This document shows, piece after piece, positions 53,003 through 64,000 of a stretch of DNA of 64,000 nucleotides (positions are counted from its first letter, which is position 1; every line of letters begins with the position of its first letter). The stretch is from Lotus japonicus. Lineage: Eukaryota > Streptophyta > Magnoliopsida > Fabales > Fabaceae. The translations under genes were made by a program, and so were the position numbers. The DNA lies in contig NC_080042.1 in NCBI RefSeq assembly GCF_012489685.1, forward strand, positions 79,489,093 to 79,553,092, in the 5' to 3' direction. The notes beneath the pieces are model-generated. The model was not told the DNA's origin and did no database searches. It saw only the letters and a list, made by a program, of their open reading frames with translations.

Positions 53003-54209
53003 CAAGCACAAAAGATGGCAAGTTTATAACTGCGAACTCGAACTCAAGGACTTCATTGGAGAAAGGAAGTAGACAAAATGAAAAGGGCCAACTCTTTTTT
53101 GTGGGTTTGTGAGTGTGTCGCCATTTTGCTGAGAAAAATTGGTGTGAGTACTGCATCAGAGGGAGATTTGGGATATTTCAATAAAGGTTCCCCTTGGAGC
53201 AGTTCCTACCGGTTTTATGTACTTATCGTTTACTTATGTTTGTTTCTGGTTAGATAGTTATTTTCACCAACCACATGTACTTTAGCTGGTAATTTTAGAA
53301 GTGGTTAGGTTACATTCTATATGAATTATTGATTCCTTTTCGATATTTTTTTTGCATTCCATGGATTTTGTGATCCTCCTCTTTCATACATCTTTTTTTA
53401 TTAACAAGACTTTATCATTTAGTTTCTAAGAAGGGAAGCCCCTATATATGTGTCACACTTTATCATTTAGTTTTTGGATAGTGAAAGTTATAAACTATGG
53501 CTGGTTGAATCAGATTAAACCACACAAGGCATATCTTTGGAAGAAGTTAGATATTTTCCACCTAATCGATCGAACTGAGTGTCTATAGCCTTCATACATA
53601 CAACCAGCCATATCCTCAGTCTTCTTTTCTTTTGGAATATAACTACCAATTATTTTCATGTGCCCTATGGCATGAATACTCCAACCCTACTTGATCTATC
53701 TGCTATAACAATGTTACAAATTCAAGTGGGTGACTACTATCTTTGAAACCCCAAAATCTCATGGCCAACAAGTTGAGTTTTGCATACAAAAAATAAGTCT
53801 TCTTCGAATAAGATTTCTTTCCATAGCGGTATACTTAAACACATGGATAAATTAGGTAGAAAAACTGAAAGAAACTGACTAAAATGTAAATTACCAGAAG
53901 CAAAGTAATGAAATCTAACTGATGAAATATAAATCTACACTGAAAATATTTGGGAGTTTTAAGTAAAAGCAACATAATCTTCTAGGATGACAACTAATTG
54001 TCATTGCGGCAAGCAAGACACATAAGGTGAAGTAGACACAAAAGCTAAAACTAAATATGGCCATAAAAATCAGAACTGATAACACAGATTTCCTTCTAAA
54101 AGTCTGCTTATGAATTTGTCTATATGTAACTCTAGAGATGAAGAAAGTTAGCTTCATTGATTTTTCTATATGTATGTGTTTACATACTTTTGGTCATGGT
54201 ATTTTCTAC

Positions 54210-54608
54210 ATGTCATGATATTTTAGAGTTGATATTATTTAGCTTTTGAATTTAATATGAAGTGAAAGTTAGTTTTTTCTTCGAATGTTAGCCGAAGTGG
54301 CAGGACTAATTTAACGTAGGGGATCAAAAGGGTTAAGTGTGAATGGTACAGGGTTCGAAACTTGTGGATGAAACACTGTTACAAATAGATTTATTAAGAG
54401 TATATTTTTTATTCACTTTGAAGATTGAAATATATTTCTTATTATATGTCATAGTATTTTAGAGTTGATATTATTTAGCTTTGGAATTCAATATAAAGTG
54501 AAAGTTAGGTTTTTCTTCGAATGTTAGCCGAAGTGATAGGACTAATTTGACGTAGGGGATCAAAAGGGTTAAGTGTGAATGGTGCAGGGTTCGAAGCTTG
54601 TGGATGAA
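54210..54608 (+). repeat. Tandem ~236-bp duplication with tRNA-like pol III boxes (SINE-like)
   Basis: Two ~160-bp copies, from about 54210 and 54446, share tattttagagttgatatta, the A-box-like tagccgaagtgg (54289-54300; second copy near 54524) and the B-box ggttcgaa (54352; second copy near 54588). The A-to-B distance is about 60 bp, within the range of tRNA-derived SINEs. A related fragment is at 9240-9320. The unit lies inside the Helitron. Confidence 0.6.
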
Positions 54609-55816
54609 TTATGTATTAACATTATTTGATAACTAGGATATTTCTAAAAAAAATTAAGATAGTTGTTTTACTTGAATGTTGTGATGGTCCACTTATTTCA
54701 TGTGGATTGAGTGGAGCATATTTTTTTCATTTGTCCTAATTGTGTAGAGTTTTTTTTTTTATGAAACTTATGCTTTTTGGGGTAAGTATGTTAATTTTTT
54801 TTGGTTAACTAGAAATTGGCTATGTGAGCCAATTAATTTTCTGAAACTCTGGGCGGCCCAATATTTTTTGTTGAATGAGGAAATATAATTTTTTGTTAAA
54901 TGTTAGGGCAGGTCTATGATCTTTGTTTTTCTTTTCTCAGAGACATGAATTTGTCATCATAAAATTAATTTTCTTATTCTCTCCCTTTTAGTTAGGATTC
55001 ACTTTCTCCCCTTCCCTTTTCAGCCTTCCATTGTTTGTGATCTGAGCTTTGTTTCGTTTCCTGTTCAACAATGGACAAACTTGTGTTCATCCAACTTTGT
55101 GCAGCAGTTAGGCTTCGCATTAGCGTCGTTGTTGCTGCTAATTGCCGAACATGGAGAAGAGACGTTCAACTATATCTCTTTGTATATCTTCTATCATGTG
55201 ACAAGTATGTATTTGAGAGATTTTATTTTCTAATATCTTCTTCTTTGTGCATCCAGGTAAGATATTTACTTATTTGACTTATCAGTGCATATAATATACT
55301 AATTAGTAGTACAAAAGTAACACTAATCATGATTTTCATGTACCCACCCCCAACTGCTCTCAAAGGTAATCATACTTGGAAGTAGATTACATGACTAGCG
55401 TGGGGTAATTTTCTTGTGTAAGTAGGTCAATTGCTTGAGTCAGTTTGTACAATAAGGAAATTAGTACTTTCTGTGTTTTTTTATGCGTATTTGACACTGA
55501 AGTTTCTTTCTGAATATATGTATATTGTTGACCATACCCTGTTGTAAAGAGATTTTCATCATTTTCACTCTGAGGCTTCATATATTTATTACGGAAACTA
55601 ACATTGTAATTGTGTTCAAGTTATTTTGACAGATAAATGAAAATACAACTTTTGTTATACATATTAATGTTTCTAATTAGTCGTTGATGTCTATGTTTCG
55701 GTTAAGCCATATTTTGTGTTGTGATTAGTAAAAGTTACAATAATTGATATGTGATTTGAATAGATGGAGTTATATAAATTGATTAAATAAATATGATAAA
55801 TTGAGGAACTGCTCGT

Positions 55817-55850
55817 CCGTGCATTGCACGGAGCCGGGTTAAATTCCTAG
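55817..55850 (+). other. Helitron 3' terminus: hairpin and CTAG end
   Basis: Perfect stem ccgtgca/tgcacgg with a one-base loop, then agccgggttaaattc and ctag. The same CCGTGC...GCACGG theme occurs at the 3' end of the other Helitron candidate (4748-4764). This suggests related transposition machinery even though the 5' ends differ. Confidence 0.8.
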
Positions 55851-55892
55851 TGTTTCTCATTAAACTCTTTTTCTTTGGTAGATAAACATTGA

Positions 55893-56630
55893 CCCTTTAA
55901 AAAAAATTGCAGTTAGAGCGTCTCTCATGGTGAGATTTTATTTTGGAATTTAACTCACTTTTTGTGGGTCTAGACTGCCATATAGGATTTAAGACACTCT
56001 CATAAGGTCCCCATGCACATTTCACTCTAGTGGTTGTGATCTTATTTTACTTTTGACTGGATCCACGATACCTAATATATTTATTACTCCCTCCGGTCCT
56101 ATTTATAAGCATGAAAGAGAAGAAAAATCTTGGTCATTTTTATAAGAATCAAATGAATGTTTGAGCCATATTAATTAATTTTTTCCAATGATGCCCTTAT
56201 TAATTCTAACTTGTAAATTGTGTCTCATTAATTATTCTCTCTCTTTTCCACTTTCCAACACTAATAACAAAGGGTAATTTTGGAAGTTCATTTTAATTTA
56301 AGACAAATTTAATGCATTTTATCTAGTTTAACTACATTTCTTAAACTGTGTGAATTTTTTTTTGTTGCTTATAAATAGGACCGGAGGGAGTATTTATTTC
56401 TCTCCTTATTTTTCACTTGGTTCTGGTATTGAAGGAGAGAAAAAAAAAATTATTTTATTTAAGATCCCAAATTTTAGAGTATCTAAGCTAAGGCAGAGAT
56501 CTTATCAAAAGCTAAAATCTCATGTCATGTAGGATAGCTCCAATGGTGAGATCTAATAAGATCCGGATTTTATTTTAAGATCCTCAAATAAGGACTTCAT
56601 TTGAGATGTTCTTATTAGATAGACAAAAAG
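55893..56630. mobile_element. Unit-B-specific insertion, probable MITE hosting a Stowaway
   Basis: Unit A has no counterpart for these ~740 bp. The left part has ctcatggtgagattttattt and the right part gctccaatggtgagatctaa then cggattttattttaag. These look like related, partly repeated ends. The Stowaway copy at 56087-56390 sits inside. I could not fix exact termini. Confidence 0.4.
56087..56390 (-). mobile_element. Stowaway MITE family copy 3, 304 bp
   Basis: TA (56085-56086), ctccctccggtcctatttat ... ataaataggaccggagggag, TA (56391-56392). Internal sequence is the reverse complement of copies 1 and 2, for example the right-hand ttaaactgtgtgaatttttt. Confidence 0.92.
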
Positions 56631-56689
56631 GATAAAACGAAGAAAAACACAAATACAAAACACCCGAGACAACTAAGCACGGAGAAAAT

Positions 56690-57165
56690 TGGAGGGTCCT
56701 AAACTAGGATAAAGTCATGGTCTTTATGAGCTTCGACCTTGGTTAGAAAATTCGCACACGCCCCCTTCCTTTGAGAATGAGCGACTTGAACCTTCTGATG
56801 TCTATCAAGCAGGTCCCTAATATTAACAATGAGGATTACAGGCACATGAAAGTCAGTAGGTGGAGTCTAGATCAGAGACACGACGATAAAGGAATCTAAG
56901 TAGCTAATGACATTTTTGTATCTCCGATCTCAAGCCATGTGCAAGCCATGAAAAATGGCGCAAAACTCCATATGAAGAATATCATCCTCACCAACAACTC
57001 TCTTGAAGCCAATGATCCACTCCTCAATGTTGTTGGGAAGGCAATCACCAAAGTCAGCCCCACGCATGGAACCACCCGCACTACCGCAACAATTGATTGC
57101 AATATCATCATCCGGAGGTGAGATCCAAGAGATGAGCCTCTCGTTGTGGTTTGATGTTGCAACTG
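56690..57165 (-). pseudogene. RNase H-like LINE remnant, unit B
   Basis: Counterpart of 42700-43152. The minus-strand frame gives LISWISPPDDDIAINCCGS then FGDCLPNNIEEWIIGF. The catalytic Asp of NCDGS has become Cys here, and the rest is broken by frameshifts. It is more decayed than the unit A copy. Confidence 0.75.
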
Positions 57166-58172
57166 GCCAAGCTACCTAGCAGCTCTGCTTCAAGGTGAAA
57201 ATTACTGTCAGCACTAAGTTGTCCGAAAAATATCGCTACTCAAAATAGAAGATAGACAATGATAAAAATAGATATAGAGAGAAAATGTACGTGGAGTGTG
57301 CGTACCGTTTAAGTGTTTACATGTCATAACTATTATTTATTCATCTTTTCAATGTTTTTCTTTTTGTAATGTTGGAAAGAGTTTTATATTCTCCAAATGA
57401 TGAATTCATTGGCATATTATCCTGTGTTGAGAGTGTTTTATATTTGGCATACAAATTCAAATTCAAGTATCGAACTCACGTAAATGTGTTTTCTAATTTC
57501 AATTCAAATTTAAATAAAAATCTATTTAACTACTACTAGTCTTTAAAAAAACTATTACTACAAAAAATTAGTATTATATTCTTAAAAAAAATCATGAGCC
57601 TTTGATTGGATGGATATTAATATTATACATATCTTAACTTCATGGCTGAGATTTCACAAATTAATGAAATTTTGGTCTAGATAAATGTTTTATGTGGTTG
57701 GATAATCGTTTAATGTGGAAAATTGCCTTCTGGCTTTAGCTCTCGTTGTTGGCAAAACCAATAAAAATTGATTAAAAAACCTCTTACGGGTTAATAAGGG
57801 TGCATTCTTTAGAACATGTGTTGAGATTGGTCTTATTAGATTAGTTATTCCGAAAATTTGGATTTGGGGACAATGTTACAATTTTGTTAAACTTAAATTA
57901 GATGACAATTTTTGTGAGATGAGAGTTGGAGGGGTTGTCCATGATGAGGTGGTGCTTGGTGAAAGGGTTTTTATGGTTTCGTTTCAGGCCATGGAGGTCC
58001 ATTGGTAGCAAAGCTTATGAGTGTGAAATCTGCGGGAGAAGAGAGTTAAAGATTCTTTAATGTGAAAATGATTGTTTGAAAATAATCTCATTGAATAATG
58101 ATAGAATCAGCTTAAGTTTCACCATTTTTAGCAATTTTCTTCACGTGATAATGAGCCCATTGAACCGAGACT

Positions 58173-59221
58173 CAAATTGGGTGTGATATGAATTTGTGTA
58201 TTTCCATGAAAGGATGGTTGAAATGTGCAAGTGGTAGTTTGAAGAGGAAAGACTTAACTTTGGATATGATTTTTGCCAAAGCAAGTAACTAAGTTTGAAG
58301 TTAGAGCAATATAATTTAACGATAATGACTTTGTCAAACTTGAAAAGAGAGTCAAACTATCTTATTATCACTAACGTATCAATGTATCATGATTTGAATT
58401 GAATTGAATCGATTGATGATTAGATTAGCTCGTAGCAGTTAATAGTTAGTAGTAACTTGCCTAGTTAATTAGTTGGAATCAGTTGGTTATGTTAGTTGAA
58501 TGCTAGCTATGCTTCACTTGTATGATGAGGAGTAACTTAACTGATGAGATGTTCATCTCTCTCTCCCTTCCACTCTATCTCCCATCTCTCCCATTCTGAT
58601 TTCAGTTTCAAATATAGTATCAGCCTATCAGGAGAATAATCCCTCTGCTTTTGCACTTCACCTTCATCCTTTATTTTTCTCATCACCATGCCAAGATATA
58701 CTACTCTCACTAGTCACTCCATTACTCTCATAATATGTATGAACTTTGGAGTCTATGAACCTAATTGCTTGGGGTGATGTTCCCATACCATAAACCATAA
58801 ACTTAATTGCTTTGGTGATGTTCATTTTAAGATTTGGAAACTCAACTGAACATGATCAAAATCTCTGTTCAGATTTATAAAGATCCGCGTGTGCTGAATT
58901 GAGCAAGGGTCACTCAGTCACTGTATATTAATAGAAAATAAGATGTACGTAGAAAGGCGCGGCTATGTGCTAACTTGGGATCATATCATTAATATATCAG
59001 CAAAATGAAAATGAAAGTAAGATAAATTAACAACACTGTGTACACAACATAGAAATGAGAATGATCCAAAACAAAACTAATTAAGTTATTGCTGCTTGCT
59101 CACTGCAGGCCTTATTTTTGCTGAATGCCTGCTTCATTCTTTCTCAGTGTACTGACAACATACTTTGCAAAGCGATGTACATCATCATGTATGTACGTTT
59201 ACTTGGGGCTGGAGAGAGATC
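58173..59221. other. Intergenic, end of the duplication to the carbonic anhydrase gene
   Basis: No gene. It contains a probable Copia LTR remnant (about 58380-58640). The right ~130 bp are likely 3' UTR of the carbonic anhydrase gene. Confidence 0.4.
58380..58640 (+). repeat. Probable Copia-type LTR remnant with decayed primer site
   Basis: Sequence rich in agttaatagttagtag and gttggttatgttagttg, then a ctctctccc tract, ends tttcaaatatagtatcagcc. The last bases resemble the LTR end plus initiator-Met primer site (tggtatcagagcc) of plant Copia elements. No internal domain follows. Confidence 0.4.
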
Positions 59222-62200
59222 TTAAACGGATATAGAAGGCTGAACTTTGAAGTTCAGATCCCACAGCTCAAAATTGCCAGTAACAAAATTGTAATGTGCT
59301 CCTTTCAATGCAAGCGTTTTGTCTAGAACTCTTTCTTTCACAAATGGATAAGTCAATAGGTTTCCTAGTGAGACATTCACAGCTTCCTACACAGGAGTGA
59401 ACAAGCAAAATATTAGATTACAAAGCAGAATAACAATTTATAAAAGACTAAATCCAATACCAATGAATTTAAGCTCTCTTTGCTCACATAGGTTATGTAT
59501 ATTGATGCACCATATAGCTGAGCATTAAACAAATTAAACCCACAAAATAAAATGTTTTTCCCATGACCTTGTGTTATAAGGTTAAAGTGTCAGTTACTTG
59601 CCTTCTCACAGTTAGTACACTGTTCTGAGAAACTTAAGCTGCCTGTATCCGTTTTAACCTTGGACTTTGCTGGGTTGCATATTTGGACCCATTGCTCTAT
59701 GAAGTCACTGTAAGATCACGGAGGAAGGAAGTGATTTTTAAAATGATAAGCAGAAGAATACAGTTCATGAAAATCACTATATAATATTATAATATTGATA
59801 AGTGGAATCTGTATACAAGAGTCCATTGACTAAGTAGCTAGCACTACACTTTAAAATAGTAAAGACAGGGGAGCATTAAAATAGTAGTAAATAGTTCACT
59901 AATTGCTCTGTATTATTATATGCTGGGAAAAAGACTAATTAATTTGTTAATTCTGGGTATATGCCCAAAGCAACATCTCTGAAAAGGTTGTTCCTCTTGA
60001 TTTGTTAAGATTTCCTGTTGTCTCCAATGAGGTGGAACAAACAGGAAAGAATTAATGTTGTTTATGACTTTATATTCACTAATCACTATTATTAATAAAT
60101 GTGAATGATGAATCTGAAGAACATTGTGGTGAAAAGGGGATCTGTGAATCACCTACATACTTGGAAGTCCTGAAAAGCTATCATGATAGTGTAAATTAAT
60201 TTTCATCATATGCTCTTTCAGTACTTGTCCTTTTGGCAAAATTGTTGATCCCTTTATCAACTTTTAATAGATCTAAACAGTAATAATAAGGTAGACTTAC
60301 CTTGCAGGGGTCCCATCGTCTGGGATAGACATGAGCCCCTTTATTCCTCCACAGCAGCTATGTCCAATAACTACAATATTCTCCACCTGTAAGGCATATC
60401 CTAAAGAAGATGAAAAAAAAGCAGAAAAATGCTATTGTAGTTCCAAACAAAAGGCGTTTGCTTCATTATGCGACTACCACCACTCATTTAGCCAATCTCT
60501 TCAAATTATGAGGAATATATATGAACCAATTTTAAATTAGATGTTAGAAAATGTTTTCCAGTCATTTGAGCTGCTTTATTATTCATACTCAAATTAAAAA
60601 ACAAATTACCTTCTGAATTCTCATGAATGAAAGTTTGTATATTGATAAATTAAAATTAATGTGTTGAATATGATGGTAGATAATGAAAAAAATTCATAGT
60701 TAGGTCTAGCTTAATTAAACTCTTTTTTTTCTTTTCTTTTTTTCTCTTTTTTGATACGATAATTAAACTCATTTCCATGGTAATGTTTTGTCTATTAAAA
60801 TATGAGTTTAATTTTGATGCACCGACGGTGTAAAGTTTTTTTACACCGTCAACCAATCAGATTTCAATGATGTGACATGTCAATTAAAGAAATTAAATGA
60901 AAAGAGAGATTTTCCCACATCCTTAAAATCTGATTGGTATACTTTATTTCTTATGGATAAACGAGTGAGCATACGTAATTTATATTCCTAATGATTATAG
61001 GGGGGATGTATGGTGGATAGAAGGGTAGGTGTTGGGTTAATTTATGATTTTTTCTTTCCACCGAAACTTTTATAGAATAATTTTTAATATTGTAAAAGAT
61101 TTTTACACAATCAACAAATTAAATTTTAAATATTAAAAAATTATTATTTTTAATTTAATTAGTTGATGCGGTACATCCCTAAAATCTAATCCTAATTAAT
61201 TTAACTATATATTAAATATTAGTTAATAAAATAACATAATTTTATCTTCAACTTTTGAAACAATGAATAGATAAGAATACAATCATTTTTTGAAAAAAAA
61301 AATACACCAAAAAAAAGAGAAAAAGGATGATGCACCGACGGTGCAAAGTTTTTTTACACTGTCAACCAATCAGGTTTCAAGGATGTGCCACGTTAATTAA
61401 GGAAATTGAATTCAAAGAGAGATTTTCTCATATCTTTGAAATCTGATTAGTTAACGATGTAAAAAAACTTTACATCGTCGGTACATAGAAATTAAACTAA
61501 AAAAAGAAAGCAGTGGGAATTAACTTGTGGTAAAATGCTTGATCATTCTTTGCTTTTATGAGCGATGTGCATTCATTTAAAAAATCCTTAAGCTTTTTGG
61601 TTTCATTTCCGTGAATGAATAGTACTAGAGTTTTGATGAAATAGAATAGCTATGCAACATGAGTTGCGTGTGGATCCCAATAAATGATGATGCAAAACAT
61701 AACAAATGGTCTCTCCACCACCAAACTTTCTCCCTTTCCACGTGATCCACTATATACAGAGCATTATTATAGGAAATTTTATGGTTGAGAAACTATGAAA
61801 AAAAGAGAGAGCATATTGAGCCACAATTTACCTTTAAATGCAGTACTGCATATTCAATGGCCGCCCCTGCTCCCGAATACTTTGTCTGCAATAATAAAAG
61901 GTTCAGTCAAACTTTTGTACGTGTTTGAAACCCCAGAAGGATGATGACTTCGAACAAATTTTATAGACTTTTTGCTCATTTCAAGAAAAATAAACCTTGT
62001 CAAATGGTGGAACCATGTTGGCGATGTTGCGGACCATGAAGGCTTCACCCGGTTGAAAATTCAGAATATGGGATGGGCAAACTCTTGAGTCTGAACATGC
62101 AAATACCAAAAACTGCCATGTGTCCAATACACCAATATAGTAATGGTTAGTGGCAATATTTTAATATGAACATTGAGCGTAATCTTAATAGACCATTATA

Positions 62201-63727
62201 GTTCAAATATTATAAAATTGCTACGAAGATAATTTTAAAACATATACCAAAAGTCCTAGATGCTTTAATTATAAGATAAAAAAATACTAGTATGACAGAT
62301 CATATAGTAGTAATGTTAAGAAACATGGAAAGACTAATGTCTCTATAAGGAAGTCCAAGATGCCTTAATTATAAAATCACAAAAAAACTAGTAGGACAGA
62401 TCATACGGTAGCAAGTAATGTTAAGAAGCATTGAAAACCTAATGTCTAAAGAAGATATCGTTTTTTTCAAAAGGTTGTGTGTTAGGTTTTTATTGTCTAT
62501 GCGAGTATTATATATGTGGACGATTTTTAAATACCTATATATATATATGATCAATCTATATCCTTATGGTGGAATTTATAGCCGAACTTACATAAACTTT
62601 TTTGTCAAAATTCAAAGATATATGAAATTTAAACTCAAAGGTTTGTCAAATGATACTTACAACATGTGAGAAAATTTTCTAAGAGTGTTATCAACAACAC
62701 ACAAATACATAAGAAAATTAAGAGTAAGCATGCACACTCAGCTGACTTCTTAGCAGATAAGATATTATTCATCGAAAAAAAAAAAACATGGAAAGACCAT
62801 GAACAGTAATTAAACGATTCAGGGCCCATTTTTACATGCGCATGGTATGTAACTAACATAAATAGTTGATTAGGATTAGTTCACAGTTTTGAACAAAAAA
62901 AAAAAAAATTAGTTCACAGTTAGACTGACATGAACATGTGGATTAAATTAAACAATAATGGGGACAGAAGACTTTATTATCAATCTGAAAATAGTTGTTC
63001 CCTGCATAATTTTGGTTTTTTAATCAGAGCTTAATCAAATTCAATCATTTCATCACAAACCAATAATCCACCCAACAATGTGGGGGGAAATGAATTAACT
63101 AAACAGTGGATATGGCTGACCTTTGGGCTCTGGCCTTTGGCAAGTTCACCGTACAGATCTGGATTCTTCCTGAAAAGATATCACAAAACAAAACCAACAA
63201 CAATGATAACCGGTCTCAGTAAAACTGTAAATTCCATTGCCATACCAGTTATCAATCATTTTTTAAGCTATAAGACAAAAAAAAAAACCAAAACATGTGA
63301 AAAGAAGAAAAGAAGCTTCCTAATTGTGTCTTCCTAGGTAGAAATTAAGACAAGGGAAGGTGAAAAGGTTGTTAACGTACTCAAATTTCTCGCTCTTGAA
63401 TTGGACGAACCCGGTTCGGATCCTCTCATCCGGGTTGAACGGCTTCGAACCGGCGTCTTCTAACTCCGCCGTGAGGTCCTTGATCTTTGCGGCGGCGACC
63501 GCCCCGAGGTCAGCTTTCTCGCTGCAGGAAAAACAGAAAACGGTTATTCACATTGCACGGAAACCAACGCGTAGACGAGGTGCGAGTGGGGCCCACGTGA
63601 CCAATACGACATCGTACAACAGCAGCAGCGTTTTTTTCTGAATCACCGCAGGTAGCAGCGATTGATTTTGTTACCTGAGAAGCTTGGTCAGCGATGCGAT
63701 TGCTTCATCGTATGATTCTCCTGCCAT
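59222..63727 (-). CDS. Beta-carbonic anhydrase, cytosolic type (256 aa, eight exons)
   Basis: Zinc enzyme interconverting CO2 and bicarbonate. Exons on the minus strand are 63727-63675, 63521-63381, 63169-63121, 62112-61996, 61885-61832, 60386-60301, 59707-59602 and 59386-59222; the join is one 257-codon frame. The protein begins [20 protein letters not shown] and lacks a transit peptide, which suggests the cytosol; a plastid form from a start beyond the window cannot be excluded. Zinc ligands are C87 ([11 protein letters not shown]), H147 and C150 (IGHSCCGG). The Asp-Arg dyad is D89 and R91. It ends FKVQPSISV, typical of plant beta-CAs. The seventh intron begins GC (AAG/GCAAGT) instead of GT, and only this choice keeps CEKEAVNVSL in frame. 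A 5' UTR intron (acag/gttcgt at about 63884 to acag/aaggaag at about 63739) is possible. Several introns hold MITE sequence. Confidence 0.95.
60817..60940. mobile_element. Truncated MITE in a carbonic anhydrase intron
   Basis: Begins atgcaccgacggtgtaaagt and runs parallel to the complete element at 61330-61486 as far as aatctgattggt, but lacks the right inverted repeat. It lies in the intron between exons 5 and 6. Confidence 0.6.
61330..61486. mobile_element. MITE with ~44-bp inverted repeats in a carbonic anhydrase intron
   Basis: Left end atgcaccgacggtgcaaagt..., right end ...actttacatcgtcggtacat, inverted over about 44 bases with several mismatches. Total length is 157 bp. Each arm also contains a small inner hairpin around a run of T or A (caaagtttttttacactg). 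A target duplication is not clear. Confidence 0.75.
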
Positions 63728-63970
63728 TTCTTCCTTCTGTTTTCATCCAAATTAGTGAAATGATTAATCATGATGAATCAAAGAGTGAGATTCAGAAACA
63801 GTGAAATTAAATTGAATAGTGTTGCATGATCTGAATCTTGTGGAGGAAGCAGAGAAGAAGGTGGAATTTGAATCTATACGAACCTGTTTTTGTTTGTTGT
63901 TTGTTTAGGTTTCCTGTGTGTGTGTGATCGAGATTGATTGGGCGTAAAAAGGGTGAAGCAGATGATTGTG

Positions 63971-63980
63971 TTTATATAGA
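63971..63980 (-). promoter_or_regulatory. Likely TATA box of the carbonic anhydrase gene
   Basis: Minus-strand tctatataaa lies about 245 bp upstream of the ATG, upstream of the possible 5' UTR intron. Its position favours transcription of the short, cytosolic form. Confidence 0.6.
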
Positions 63981-64000
63981 GGGAGACTGTGTGACTGAGT

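Larger units (their letters stand above)
48199..55850 (+). mobile_element. Helitron with captured gene fragments, 7652 bp
   Basis: The element starts TCTACTTGTAGGAG at 48199 after an A, and ends TTCCTAG at 55850 before a T. A perfect 7-bp hairpin ccgtgca-t-tgcacgg lies at 55817-55831, 15 bases before the CTAG end. The flanks join to ctggactca/tgtttctcatta, which matches the unoccupied sequence ctggactcgtgtttctcatta in unit A (around 42463). The element therefore inserted between A and T without target duplication, as Helitrons do. I see no intact Rep/helicase ORF. Exon-like pieces on the plus strand include an SMR-type fragment (51466-51690), a 27-codon piece after a splice-acceptor-like ggcag at 52917, and a ~41-codon piece near 52390-52513. 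I do not recognise the other pieces, nor the frames at 48480-48686 and 49040-49294. Confidence 0.85.
43910..58172. repeat. Tandem duplication, unit B (~14.3 kb with insertions)
   Basis: Matches unit A from its start to about 58172 (cattgaaccgagactc against cattggactgagactc). It is longer than unit A because it contains a 7.65-kb Helitron (48199-55850), a Stowaway MITE (47874-48179) and a ~740-bp insertion (about 55893-56630) with another Stowaway. The order OB-fold gene then RNase H remnant is conserved. Confidence 0.85.

Overview
This window is plant nuclear DNA: intron-containing genes with plant-specific products, AT-rich spacers, and a dense mix of Helitrons, MITEs, LINE debris and one young LTR retrotransposon. 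The style of genes and repeats suggests a legume, possibly Lotus. That is a judgement from memory of related sequences, not something the window proves.

Genes that can be rebuilt, left to right: a DUF936-family protein (918-3555, minus, four exons, 603 aa); an NFD6-like small organelle-targeted protein (12179-12675, minus, at least two exons); a polygalacturonase-1 beta-like BURP protein (24097-26080, minus, signal-peptide exon plus one long exon, 631 aa); two nearly identical copies of an At4g28440-like OB-fold protein (37740-41780 and 44649-47164, minus, 136 aa each); and a beta-carbonic anhydrase of the cytosolic type (59222-63727, minus, eight coding exons, 256 aa, with a GC-AG intron). 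All of these are on the minus strand. The genes look functionally unrelated, and I see no pathway linking them.

Mobile DNA explains most of the rest. A probable non-autonomous Helitron (4734-8718) carries a nested Stowaway MITE and arrays of AT-rich repeats. A complete Reina-like chromovirus (16205-21593) has two 371-bp LTRs that differ at one base, a GATCC target duplication, a tRNA-Tyr-type primer site and an uninterrupted gag-pol-chromodomain ORF. Three copies of one ~305-bp Stowaway MITE lie at 15426, 47874 and 56087.

The most informative region is 37041-58172. A ~6.9-kb unit holding the OB-fold gene plus an RNase H-like LINE remnant was duplicated in tandem, and the two copies then collected different insertions. 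Each copy therefore supplies the empty site for insertions in the other. Copy B shows a 7.65-kb Helitron (48199-55850) inserted in an AT dinucleotide, with matching unoccupied sequence in copy A at 42462-42463. Copy A shows a 168-bp hAT-like MITE with an 8-bp duplication and an exact empty site in copy B. The Helitron holds a captured fragment of a SIAMESE-RELATED-type cyclin-dependent kinase inhibitor gene (51466-51690) and other exon-like pieces, so I interpret it as a gene-capturing Helitron.

Long spacers (8719-12178, 12676-15425, 21594-24096, 26154-37040) contain no gene I can support. Exon ends were placed by hand from splice consensus and reading-frame continuity.
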